Assembly (NCBI GenBank): GCA_964230255.1
Contig: CAXRGW010000035.1
Span: 1 to 50,248 of the forward strand
Reading direction: 5' to 3'
Length of the DNA stretch: 50,248 bases
Source of the DNA: Alteromonas_E sp964230255
Lineage (GTDB): Bacteria; Pseudomonadota; Gammaproteobacteria; Enterobacterales; Alteromonadaceae
Shown here: piece after piece, positions 35,309 through 42,905 of the stretch
How the letters are laid out: the number at the start of each line of letters is the position of its first letter
Numbering within the stretch: position 1 is the first letter of the stretch
Translations under genes and position numbers: made by a program
Notes under the pieces: generated by a model
Databases searched by the model: none
Told to the model about the DNA's origin: nothing
What the model saw: the letters and a program-made list of their open reading frames with translations, nothing else

Positions 35309-36400
35309 ATGTTAAAGGACACTATAAACAATATTCACGTTAGCTCTGAAAAAGTTCTACTTACTCCGGAAGCTTTGGCGCAAGAACTACCGGTAAGTGA
35401 AAAAGCGCTTAACGCGATTGCTGAGTCACGACAAACAATTGCGGACATAATTCATCGCAAAGATCACCGCCTTTTAGTGGTTTGCGGACCTTGCTCTATT
35501 CACGATACTGAGGCAGCTAAAGAGTACGCGCTTAAGCTCAAAGAACTGCACGAGACATGTAAAGATAGTCTCTATATCGTTATGCGTGTTTACTTTGAAA
35601 AACCGCGCACAACAACAGGTTGGAAAGGTTTGATTAACGACCCTCATATCGATGGTTCGTTTGATATTGAGGCTGGTTTGCGCAAAGCGCGCGAACTGCT
35701 GATTTGGTTAGCTGAATTGGAATTGCCGATGGCGACTGAAGCGCTTGATCCAATCAGTCCTCAGTACCTAGCTGAACTGTTTAGTTGGTCAGCAATAGGT
35801 GCCAGAACCAGTGAATCGCAAACACACCGTGAGATGGCTAGCGGATTGTCTATGCCTGTGGGTTTCAAAAATGGTACTGATGGTAGTTTACAAATCGCTA
35901 TCAACGCACTTAAATCTGCTGCGTCAGGTCACCGTTTTATGGGCATCAACAAGCAAGGCCAGGTAAGCATCATAAAAACCCAAGGTAACCCCGACGGACA
36001 TATCATTCTGCGTGGTGGTAAACAACCAAATTACGATAGTGTGTGTGTGGCTGAGTGTGAGAAAGAGCTTCAGGATGCGGGTACAACGGCTAGCTTAGTA
36101 GTCGACTGTAGTCATGCCAATTCGTCTAAAGACTACCGACGCCAACCATTAGTTGCGCAAAACGTGGTCAATCAGATTTTAGAAGGAAATCAGTCTATTA
36201 TTGGTGTTATGTTGGAGAGTCACATAAATGCCGGTAATCAAGCAAGTGATGGTATTGCTAGAGAAGACTTGGCCCATGGCGTATCAATCACCGATGGCTG
36301 TATCGATTGGGAGACAACCGAGAGCGTAATATCACAAGCACGTGAGCGTTTAATTACCGTATTACCACTACGGCAAAGTAAGTACACGAGTCAACAATAG
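35309..36400 (+). CDS. aroF: DAHP synthase (3-deoxy-7-phosphoheptulonate synthase), class I
   Basis: A 363-residue cytoplasmic enzyme for the first shikimate step, condensing PEP and erythrose-4-phosphate. Signature segments are LLVVCGPCSIHDT, MRVYFEKPRTTTGWKGLIND, SQTHREMASGLSMPVGFKNG, HIILRGGKQPNYD and VVDCSHANSSKD; metal ligands (Cys, His, Glu, Asp) are in place. Length fits the class I (AroF/G/H) group. Pairing with tyrA behind a TyrR-type box points to the tyrosine-sensitive AroF type. GAGAG precedes the ATG at 35309. The aroF stop is one base before tyrA. Confidence 0.95.
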   Translation: MLKDTINNIHVSSEKVLLTPEALAQELPVSEKALNAIAESRQTIADIIHRKDHRLLVVCGPCSIHDTEAAKEYALKLKELHETCKDSLYIVMRVYFEKPRTTTGWKGLINDPHIDGSFDIEAGLRKARELLIWLAELELPMATEALDPISPQYLAELFSWSAIGARTSESQTHREMASGLSMPVGFKNGTDGSLQIAINALKSAASGHRFMGINKQGQVSIIKTQGNPDGHIILRGGKQPNYDSVCVAECEKELQDAGTTASLVVDCSHANSSKDYRRQPLVAQNVVNQILEGNQSIIGVMLESHINAGNQASDGIAREDLAHGVSITDGCIDWETTESVISQARERLITVLPLRQSKYTSQQ

Positions 36401-36401
36401 T

Positions 36402-37538
36402 ATGTCAGATACACCTGAACAGGTACTCAGTAAACTGCGTGATGAAATTGACCAATTGGATTCAGAATTAGTCAATTTACTAAAGCGTCGCGCGGCTATT
36501 ACGGCTAAAGTTGGGCAAGTAAAAAGCCAAACTGGAATGCCGATATATGTGCCCGAGCGTGAGTCGCAATTGATTGCCCTGCGCCGGACACAAGCAGAGC
36601 AACAGGGCGTTTCGCCGATGCTAGTCGAAGACTTATTACGGCGTATCATGCGCGAATCGTACGCTACTCAAGATGGTGATTTCTTACAAACAAATTCAAC
36701 TATCAACAAGGTGGTGATTGTTGGAGGTCGTGGTTCACTGGGGCAAATTTTTGTCGAGCTGTTTAAACGCAGCCATTATCCAGTGGTGATCATTGAAAAA
36801 GAAGATTGGGAAAACGCTGAAGTTGTGTTAGCCGATGCTAAGTTGGTTTTAATATGTGTGCCAATAACCCTCACTGAACCTGTTATTGAAAAACTTCCCA
36901 GTCTTCCTGAGGACTGCATATTAGCAGATATCACCAGTATTAAAGTTAAGCCCTTGGCGGCTATGTTGCAGCAGCATAGTGGGCCGGTGTTGGGTTTACA
37001 CCCAATGTTTGGTCCGGATTCTGCTGGTATGGTGAAACAGGTCGTTGTCGTCTGCCATGGTCGTAAGCAAGACAAGTACCAATGGTTAATTGAGCAATTT
37101 CGTGTATGGGGGGCCAAAATTGAAGAAACTGATGCCGCTAAGCACGACCGAGCAATGGCATTTATTCAAGTTATGCGTCACTTCAATACGTTTGTTTACG
37201 GTGCGCATTTAAGCCACGAAAATCCAGATCTTGAACGCCTGACCAATTTTAGCTCACCGATTTATCGACTCGAGTTGGCTATGGTCGGGCGGTTGTTTGC
37301 GCAAGATCCTGAATTATATGCCGATATTATCTTTAACGACCCAGAAAACGTGGCGCTATTGAAACGCTTTAACGAGCGCTTCAACGAAGCGGTAGCCCTG
37401 TTCGAAACCGGTGATAAAGCTGCTTTTATCAAACAGTTTTTAAAAATCGGTCACTGGTTTGGCGATTACGCTAAGAAATGTTTGGTCGATAGTAAGCGCT
37501 TATTACTAAAAGCTGATGATGATCAAATGCTTAGGTAG
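36402..37538 (+). CDS. tyrA: Chorismate mutase / prephenate dehydrogenase TyrA
   Basis: A 378-residue bifunctional enzyme for tyrosine synthesis. The AroQ-type chorismate mutase domain spans about 1-90 (LRDEIDQLDSELVNLLKRRA, KSQTGMPIYVPERESQLI), followed by the NAD-binding prephenate dehydrogenase (VVIVGGRGSLGQIFVELF from about 105, LGLHPMFGPDS). Length matches E. coli TyrA (373). One base separates it from aroF, giving translational coupling and co-regulation. Confidence 0.96.
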   Translation: MSDTPEQVLSKLRDEIDQLDSELVNLLKRRAAITAKVGQVKSQTGMPIYVPERESQLIALRRTQAEQQGVSPMLVEDLLRRIMRESYATQDGDFLQTNSTINKVVIVGGRGSLGQIFVELFKRSHYPVVIIEKEDWENAEVVLADAKLVLICVPITLTEPVIEKLPSLPEDCILADITSIKVKPLAAMLQQHSGPVLGLHPMFGPDSAGMVKQVVVVCHGRKQDKYQWLIEQFRVWGAKIEETDAAKHDRAMAFIQVMRHFNTFVYGAHLSHENPDLERLTNFSSPIYRLELAMVGRLFAQDPELYADIIFNDPENVALLKRFNERFNEAVALFETGDKAAFIKQFLKIGHWFGDYAKKCLVDSKRLLLKADDDQMLR

Positions 37539-37673
37539 AAAAAAGGCTACTGTTCATACCTATTGGATAACTCTTTTAAAATAGCTTATTCATACCTTTG
37601 CAGTTTTTCTTATCCCGAAGTCAGGTTTATTAGTCTATGTCTATTGTCTCGTTTAAGGATATAAGGGATCAAA

Positions 37674-38171
37674 ATGACGCTAAAAGCTCGTCTGTTACTA
37701 ACCGTTCTTTCCTTGGTGTTTGGTGTAATACTTGTCAGCTCGATGTTGGCCTATAACATCGCAGTAAACAACTCTACTCAATCGCTACTCCAATCAACGT
37801 CAATCCCTCAATACTTCTGAGAGACCAGCGTTAAAACGGGTCCATATGCGGGAACGGGTATTTCTGAGACGTTAGAATTGACAGTTAATGCCACCGCTGA
37901 AGGTGAGGTTTTCTTTAGTGATTTGCCTTCATACGATGCAATGGCTGGTTTTATATCTACCCCGATATACCTTGATGGCAGACCTATTGCTATTTTAATT
38001 TTTCAAATTCCATTGCATACGGTTTCCAATGCACTGACTCATGACCAGAATTGGCTCGATAAATGTTTTGGTGAATCGGGTGAAACCTACCTATTAAGCT
38101 CACAATGTCAGTTACCGAAAGCCGCTTTGAAGTTCAGTATGACGGCGCTCGCTATTCAGCGAGCGCATTAA
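37674..38171 (+). pseudogene. Broken dCache-type chemoreceptor or sensor gene
   Basis: A gene relic between tyrA and pheA. After AAGGGATC an ATG at 37674 opens a membrane segment (LLLTVLSLVFGVILVSSMLAY) and stops at a TGA (37818-37820) after 48 codons. The same frame continues after this stop with segments that look like the distal half of a dCache sensor: KTGPYAGTG, VFFSDLPSYDAMAGFISTPI, ILIFQIPLHTVSNALT and GESGETYLLSSQ. The proximal part of the sensor and the whole cytoplasmic signalling domain are missing, and the frame runs out at 38171, overlapping the pheA end by 20 bases. So at least two deletions plus a nonsense change have inactivated it. The identity as methyl-accepting chemotaxis protein or cyclase cannot be resolved without the C-terminus. 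Confidence 0.7.
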
Positions 38172-39333
38172 CTGCAGCTACTCGAGTAGGACTAATTTCT
38201 TCACTAGGATAGCAACCTAAAACCTTGAAGTAGCGGGTAATTGCCGCCAATTGCTCTAATGCATTTTGCATCGGACCATCTTCAATATTGCCATCTACTT
38301 CCAAATAGAACATTTCTTCCCAAGGGTTACCTGTAATTGGACGTGATTCGAGCTTAGTCATATTGACATTGTTGTCTTTTAAAACCAGCAAAGACTCAAC
38401 TAGTGCACCGGGCTTCTGCACCGTTGACATAACAAGTGTGGTTTTGGCTGGTACTTGTAGTGGCACGCTCACGGCTTTGCGAGACACTACAATAAAGCGC
38501 GAGTGGTTTTCTTTTTGGTTAGCAAGATTAGATTTAATCGCGTGCAACCCATATAACGCACCGCCGGTTTCACTGCCGATGGCCGCGACATTCGGATCAT
38601 TAGCTTCGCTAACGGTAATCATGGCAGCTGAAGTACTGTCGCATGGTTTCACTTCCACGCTGCCAAGTTCAGCCAAAAAGTGACTGCACTGGGCAAACAC
38701 TTGGGGGTGTGCATATAACACTTTTATTGCCGAGACAGATGTATCACCTTTAACCAATAAACTGTGTTTGATGGGGTGGGTTAGCTCGCCAACAATACTC
38801 AGTGAAGTGTGTTGTAGCTGGTCGTATACCTCATTGATACTACCTGACGAGGTGTTTTCAATAGGCAAAACCGCATAATCAGCTTCGTTTTTTTCAACCT
38901 TGTTGATGATTTCTGCAAAGCTCTGGCAACCAATTTCCATTAGTTCAGCAGCGCGGCGCGAAAAGTACTTTTGCGTTGCTAGATAGCTGTATGACCCTTT
39001 ATCACCTAGAAACGCAACACGATTCAAAGGCAGCTCACTGTCTGGGTTGGCACGTGCAGCCAGCATTGCTTGCTGATTTAATACGGAATCTTCAATGATG
39101 ACATGGAACAGCTGGGTGACGTAATGGGGATCTAAGCCAGCCGTTTTTCCCTGTTTGATCAGTCGTATTAGTAGTTGTTCTTCGCGCTTTTGGTCACGTA
39201 CAGGTATGTGGTGTTTGATTTTAGTTTCGGCTACCTGGTTGGTAAGTTCGCGGCGTTTCGCCAACAGTTCCAGTAATTCTGAGTCAACAGCGGTGATAGA
39301 TTTTCTAAGTGGCTCTAGCGCATCAATGGCCAT
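38152..39333 (-). CDS. pheA: Chorismate mutase / prephenate dehydratase PheA
   Basis: A 393-residue bifunctional enzyme for phenylalanine synthesis. The AroQ chorismate mutase domain (about 1-90; LRKSITAVDSELLELLAKRR, HIPVRDQKREEQLL), prephenate dehydratase (about 105-285; VAFLGDKGSYSYLATQKYF, VLPIENTSSGSINEVYD) and the ACT domain with the Phe-binding motifs GALV and ESRP (about 300-385) are all present. The frame is open to a TTG at 39345, but the ATG at 39333 is preceded by GGGGATC and starts the family N-terminus, so it was chosen. A Phe-rich leader peptide and terminator stand directly upstream. Confidence 0.96.
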   Translation of the reverse strand: MAIDALEPLRKSITAVDSELLELLAKRRELTNQVAETKIKHHIPVRDQKREEQLLIRLIKQGKTAGLDPHYVTQLFHVIIEDSVLNQQAMLAARANPDSELPLNRVAFLGDKGSYSYLATQKYFSRRAAELMEIGCQSFAEIINKVEKNEADYAVLPIENTSSGSINEVYDQLQHTSLSIVGELTHPIKHSLLVKGDTSVSAIKVLYAHPQVFAQCSHFLAELGSVEVKPCDSTSAAMITVSEANDPNVAAIGSETGGALYGLHAIKSNLANQKENHSRFIVVSRKAVSVPLQVPAKTTLVMSTVQKPGALVESLLVLKDNNVNMTKLESRPITGNPWEEMFYLEVDGNIEDGPMQNALEQLAAITRYFKVLGCYPSEEISPTRVAAVNALAE

Positions 39334-39347
39334 AATGATCCCCAATT

Positions 39348-39375
39348 AAAAAAAAACCTCCCAGTAGGAGGTTTT
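39348..39375 (-). terminator. pheA attenuator (leader terminator)
   Basis: On the minus strand, stem AAAACCTCC / GGAGGTTTT with a five-base loop and a nine-T run ends 14 bases before the pheA ATG. Being upstream of the gene and downstream of a Phe-rich leader ORF, it is the terminator arm of an attenuator. Confidence 0.88.
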
Positions 39376-39401
39376 GTTGATACACACACTACCGACCGCC
39401 G

Positions 39402-39458
39402 TCACCCGAAGGTAAAGCAAAACATAAAAAAGCGAACGATAAGTGTAATAAAATTCAT
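39402..39458 (-). CDS. pheL: pheA leader peptide
   Basis: An 18-residue ORF, MNFITLIVRFFMFCFTFG, with six Phe residues (3, 10, 11, 13, 15, 17), encoded by five TTT and one TTC codons, immediately upstream of the attenuator terminator. This is the pattern of E. coli PheL, in which ribosome stalling at Phe codons when charged tRNA-Phe is scarce prevents terminator formation. Unusually, the predicted promoter puts transcription start on or next to this ATG, and no ribosome site is visible, so the leader may be translated leaderless. Confidence 0.85.
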   Translation of the reverse strand: MNFITLIVRFFMFCFTFG

Positions 39459-39464
39459 TACTTG

Positions 39465-39493
39465 AATGTATGTTGAAGAACAACGCTTGTCAA
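39465..39493 (-). promoter_or_regulatory. pheA promoter
   Basis: On the minus strand a perfect -35 TTGACA (39493-39488) is followed after 17 bases by TACATT (39470-39465), four of six -10 positions. The leader ATG begins only six bases beyond the -10. Confidence 0.7.
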
Positions 39494-39509
39494 CGCTAAA
39501 TTAGCGCCA

Positions 39510-40310
39510 TTATTCACTCAGCAGTGCGGCAAACATGGCGCGTACTTCAGTGGCTTCAAACGGTTTATCGCATAGTGCATTAACACCGGTTTGTTGGATG
39601 TTAGTCATGTGCGCACTATCAGCGGATTCCGAAGTCACCATAATAATAGGAATATGCGTTGTTTCGGGGTTAAAGCGGATAAACTCAGATAATTCGCGAC
39701 CATCCATCTCCGGCATGTTGTAATCGGTAACCACTAAGTCAAACTCCTCATCCTTTAAGAAAGTTAGTGCTAATGCGCCATTCTCCGCTTCGCGGATTTT
39801 GCGCAACCCCATACCTTCCAGTACGCGACGAATATGGTTGCGAGCTAAACGACTGTCATCAACAAGCAGTACGCGTACTTCGTGGATATCGAATAACTCA
39901 AGGTCGAGCTCATCGGTATTGATAAGGTCTAAACTAGCGTTTAATGCTCTCGATAAATGCAAAGGTTCAAAGGGTTTAGGCAATATTGCCGCTACACCGG
40001 CTTGCTTAAACTCTTCCAGCTTACTCAATCGGTTTTCACTGGAAACTAACATAAATGGGGTTGAAGAAAGTGCTTCGTTTTCTTTGACCGCCTTGATTAA
40101 GTCCAGCCCCGTGCCATCTTCAAAATACATCGCACTGACCACCAAATCTGCTCCATGGCTTTTAAGCGCAGCGTTCGCTTCTGCCACTGTTGAAACGGCA
40201 TCTATTTCTTTGACGTTTTCTTTCAGTAACATCGCCGTGATAATTTTGCGCTGGGTGTCGGAAGGTTCAACTAATAGCAGGTTTAGGTCAGAAATCGATA
40301 GTTTTTCCAT
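39510..40310 (-). CDS. Tandem receiver-domain protein with a degenerate first receiver
   Basis: A 266-residue cytoplasmic protein made of two response-regulator receiver domains and no output domain. In the first (about 8-128) the acidic pair is reduced (LLLVEPSD) and the phospho-acceptor position is Ala60 (VVSAMYFEDGTG), though the conserved Lys in LPKPFEP remains; it cannot be phosphorylated normally. The second (about 145-265) is complete: VDDSRLARN, D196 in VVTDYNMPEMDG, TSE and CDKPFEA. Such proteins act as phosphate sinks or scaffolds; the partner kinase is not in the window. A short gap separates it from yciH on the same strand. Confidence 0.88.
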   Translation of the reverse strand: MEKLSISDLNLLLVEPSDTQRKIITAMLLKENVKEIDAVSTVAEANAALKSHGADLVVSAMYFEDGTGLDLIKAVKENEALSSTPFMLVSSENRLSKLEEFKQAGVAAILPKPFEPLHLSRALNASLDLINTDELDLELFDIHEVRVLLVDDSRLARNHIRRVLEGMGLRKIREAENGALALTFLKDEEFDLVVTDYNMPEMDGRELSEFIRFNPETTHIPIIMVTSESADSAHMTNIQQTGVNALCDKPFEATEVRAMFAALLSE

Positions 40311-40404
40311 AAATACTCAAAAATGCTGGCGAGTGCTACTCGGCGTTAACTATTGAGTAATAGTGTAGTTCATTGTAACTAAGTCTAACAACGGCTTTTC
40401 TCAC

Positions 40405-40725
40405 TTAACCACCGGCAAGTTTAACGTGGTAACCCTTTTGCTCTAACAACGACTTAAGTTTGTCACGCACATCGCCTTGAATTTCAATACTATTGTCTTT
40501 AACGGCACCTCCGCATGCACACTTCTTCTTGAGCTCTTTACACAAAGCTTTTAGCTCAGTATTGGTTAGAGGTAATCCACGAACAATCGAGGCTCCTTTA
40601 CCTTTTCGGCCCTTTGTTTCGCGATGGATCCTAACTATTCCATCACCTTGTGGTGCGGCTGCGGGCTTTTGTTGCGGTTTTATACGCCCCGAATCGGTTG
40701 AATAAACCAAACGATCGTTAGACAT
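40405..40725 (-). CDS. yciH: SUI1/eIF1-like translation factor YciH
   Basis: A 106-residue protein homologous to E. coli YciH and eukaryotic eIF1, which affects start-codon fidelity. It shows NDRLVYSTDSGRI at the N-terminus, then KGRKGKGASIVRGLPLT and KKCACGGAVKDNSIEIQGD (SUI1 core) and ends HVKLAGG. The open frame begins at an ATG at 40734, but AAAGGA is nine bases before the second ATG (40725) and touches the first, and the family starts at MS-x-RLVYST, so 40725 was used. The length matches E. coli YciH (108). Confidence 0.94.
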   Translation of the reverse strand: MSNDRLVYSTDSGRIKPQQKPAAAPQGDGIVRIHRETKGRKGKGASIVRGLPLTNTELKALCKELKKKCACGGAVKDNSIEIQGDVRDKLKSLLEQKGYHVKLAGG

Positions 40726-40794
40726 AATATGCATTCCTTTAAGGTAGACTTGATATTTTTCAATGATTTAATTAGCACAAAGCGTAAAAAGCAG

Positions 40795-40803
40795 TGCTAC
40801 ACT
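40795..40803 (+). promoter_or_regulatory. Extended -10 element upstream of the STAS gene
   Basis: TGCTACACT at 40795-40803 has the extended -10 form TGN-TACACT, without a good -35. CTACACT is also compatible with stationary-phase sigma-S promoters. It lies 48 bases before the STAS gene. Confidence 0.4.
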
Positions 40804-40850
40804 AGTATTACATCTTTATTATCTAACTTTAACAACGAGTACGTAAAATT

Positions 40851-41156
40851 ATGGCCTTGGAAGCACAGTTATCAGCAGATGAAAAAACCTTAGTTGTTCG
40901 CATGGATGAGAAATTTGACTTTGGCAAAGTACAGGACTTCCGTGCTGCCTATACAGGAATCCCAGATTCTGTCAAAACTATTGAAGTTGATTTAGCTGAA
41001 ACAGAGTACATGGATAGTTCAGCATTGGGTATGTTGCTTAATATGCAAAAAGTACTCAAGGGTAGAGTGAGCAATTATCGAATCACACATTCGCGCCCAC
41101 AAGTCTTGAAAATATTGACGATTTCTCGCTTCGACAAAAAGTTCCAAATTGAATAG
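40851..41156 (+). CDS. STAS-domain anti-sigma-factor antagonist (CrsA/HsbA-like)
   Basis: A 101-residue single-domain STAS protein. The strand-helix motif DLAETEYMDSSALGMLLNMQ includes the serine expected to be phosphorylated (Ser56). Single STAS proteins bind kinase-type anti-sigma factors when unphosphorylated. The next gene encodes a protein with both a PP2C phosphatase and an HATPase kinase domain. The pair matches the layout of CrsA-CrsR of Shewanella oneidensis and HsbA-HsbR of Pseudomonas, which control a sigma factor by partner switching. Two bases separate the genes. Family identity is firm; the specific partner is inferred. Confidence 0.9.
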   Translation: MALEAQLSADEKTLVVRMDEKFDFGKVQDFRAAYTGIPDSVKTIEVDLAETEYMDSSALGMLLNMQKVLKGRVSNYRITHSRPQVLKILTISRFDKKFQIE

Positions 41157-41158
41157 CC

Positions 41159-42802
41159 ATGCGAGTTCTGGTCGTAGACGATGAGTCGATCAATCGTTTT
41201 CTATTGGTTCACATGCTTGAAGAGGAGGGCTATCTTGATATCTATGAAGCCCGCTCTGGGCATGAAGCGTTGCTGCTAGCAGAAAAAATCAAGCCAGACT
41301 TAGTTCTGCTCGATGTCGTAATGCCGGGTATGGATGGCTTGGAAGTTGCCTCGCGTTTAAAGACGAGTAATGACGTTGTTTATTTACCGATAATTTTTAT
41401 TACTTCTCTAGATGAGAAGGATACAGTTGTGCGCTGCCTCGACGTGGGTGGCGACGACTTTGTGTCTAAGCCGTTTGATAAAACGGTATTGTTGGCCAAG
41501 GTAAAAGCTCATTTGCGGACGCGCGAATTAAGCACAAATATCAATGCGCAAAATCAAGAGCTTACCTATTTCCGGCATACAGTTGAGCGTGAACACGAAA
41601 TCATCGAACATATCTTTTCTAAAGCAATTATTAATAACCCAGCGGTTACACCGTTTTTTGATTATCGCAACATACCTGCTACTGAATTCAGCGGAGATGT
41701 GTTTCTATGTGAGTCGAGCCCCAATGGTGGCTTGTATTTCTTGATTGGCGACTTCACCGGTCATGGATTAGCCTCCGCGATTGGTGCATTGCCAGTAACG
41801 AGAGCCTTTCAGGCAATGGCATCGAAAGGCTTATCAGTCTCAGAAATAGCGTCTACCTTGAACAAGACTCTCGAAGGCCTGTTACCCATTCACATGTTTT
41901 TTGCCGCAGCCATAGTGGAAGTAAATGAGAACGGTCGACGCTTTAATGTGTGGAATGGGGGGATGCCGGACTTACTCTTACAGGGGCCAAGGGGAAATTT
42001 GGAGAAACGTTTTTCGTCTCAACACATGGCATTGGGAATCTTGGATGACCGTGAGTTCGAAGACGAAGACGAAGTTTTTGAAGCGATGGCTGGTTCTCGA
42101 TTACTCGCCTACTCCGATGGTTTGATAGAGTTAACCAATGAAGACGGCGAAATGTTTGGTGAGTCAGGCTTAGAAGACTTATTTATCGGCAACCCTGATA
42201 TATCCGTTGCCGACCTAATTGAACATATGCGCGGCTTTATGGGTGAAATGGACGCACATGATGACGTTACGTTAACTCTATATCAGTGCCAGGATTTGTC
42301 TTCTTTGCGGAAAGAAAACACGGTCACACCTTTGCCGTTTCGTGTGTCTGTTGATTTAGATCCCGAACTACTCAGGGCGGGGGCATCTATTCAGCATTTT
42401 ATCGACCTGATATGCAGCCAATTGGGATTGTCTTGGATACGTTCAGATTTATTCACCATTTTGACAGAGTTATATAGCAATGCTTTAGAGCACGGTGTAT
42501 TAGATATTTCTTCTAGCCTGAAACGAACAAGCGAAGGTTTTATAGAATATTACACGTTACGCGCTGAGCGATTAGAACAATTAAGCGACGGATTCGTTAA
42601 TTTCGAAGCATCTTTTAACCCCCTGCAGCGCCGTCTTTGCCTATTGGTATCCGATAGTGGTAAAGGCTTCGACGTCAATGAATTACCTATACCCGATCCG
42701 GAACAAAGTTTCGGGCGAGGGATTTCTATGCTGCGTTCTTTATGCGAAAGCGTTGAATATTTGGCAGGTGGTACCACGGCGAAGGTCATTTTGGCTTTGT
42801 AA
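41159..42802 (+). CDS. Receiver-PP2C phosphatase-HATPase kinase, CrsR/HsbR-like
   Basis: A 547-residue three-domain regulator. Receiver (1-120): D7, D8, phospho-acceptor D52 (LLDVVMPGMDG), Lys in VSKPFD. SpoIIE/PP2C phosphatase (about 165-380): SGDVFLCE, GDFTGHGLASAIGA, LLAYSDGLIELTN and HDDVTL, so metal ligands are present. C-terminal HATPase (about 405-547): TELYSNALEHGVLD (N box), VSDSGKGFD (G1), FGRGISMLRSL (G2). This is the CrsR type: phosphorylation of the receiver would regulate the phosphatase, which dephosphorylates the STAS partner, while the kinase domain can bind a sigma factor. In Shewanella this controls sigma-S. It is coupled to the STAS gene with no separate ribosome site. Confidence 0.92.
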   Translation: MRVLVVDDESINRFLLVHMLEEEGYLDIYEARSGHEALLLAEKIKPDLVLLDVVMPGMDGLEVASRLKTSNDVVYLPIIFITSLDEKDTVVRCLDVGGDDFVSKPFDKTVLLAKVKAHLRTRELSTNINAQNQELTYFRHTVEREHEIIEHIFSKAIINNPAVTPFFDYRNIPATEFSGDVFLCESSPNGGLYFLIGDFTGHGLASAIGALPVTRAFQAMASKGLSVSEIASTLNKTLEGLLPIHMFFAAAIVEVNENGRRFNVWNGGMPDLLLQGPRGNLEKRFSSQHMALGILDDREFEDEDEVFEAMAGSRLLAYSDGLIELTNEDGEMFGESGLEDLFIGNPDISVADLIEHMRGFMGEMDAHDDVTLTLYQCQDLSSLRKENTVTPLPFRVSVDLDPELLRAGASIQHFIDLICSQLGLSWIRSDLFTILTELYSNALEHGVLDISSSLKRTSEGFIEYYTLRAERLEQLSDGFVNFEASFNPLQRRLCLLVSDSGKGFDVNELPIPDPEQSFGRGISMLRSLCESVEYLAGGTTAKVILAL

Positions 42803-42847
42803 TCCGTTGCTTTATCGCATTTATACGACTTAAATCAAATAATCCGC

Positions 42848-42880
42848 TTGTGTAAGTTGGTATTGAGAATTATTATCAAT
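42848..42880 (+). promoter_or_regulatory. Fur box overlapping the fbpA promoter
   Basis: ATTGAGAATTATTATCAAT (42862-42880) is a near-symmetric 19-base Fur-type site, close to TGATAATNATTATCA. It overlaps the -10 TATTAT (42871-42876) of a promoter with -35 TTGTGT (42848-42853, spacer 17), the classic layout for iron-dependent repression of the iron transporter genes that follow. Confidence 0.8.
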
Positions 42881-42905
42881 AACGTCAAATTTACAGGAGC
42901 TATTT

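Noticed and set aside
39799..40356. 185-codon open frame opposite the double-receiver gene
   Set aside because: Antisense shadow of a clear receiver protein; no motifs and no ribosome site.
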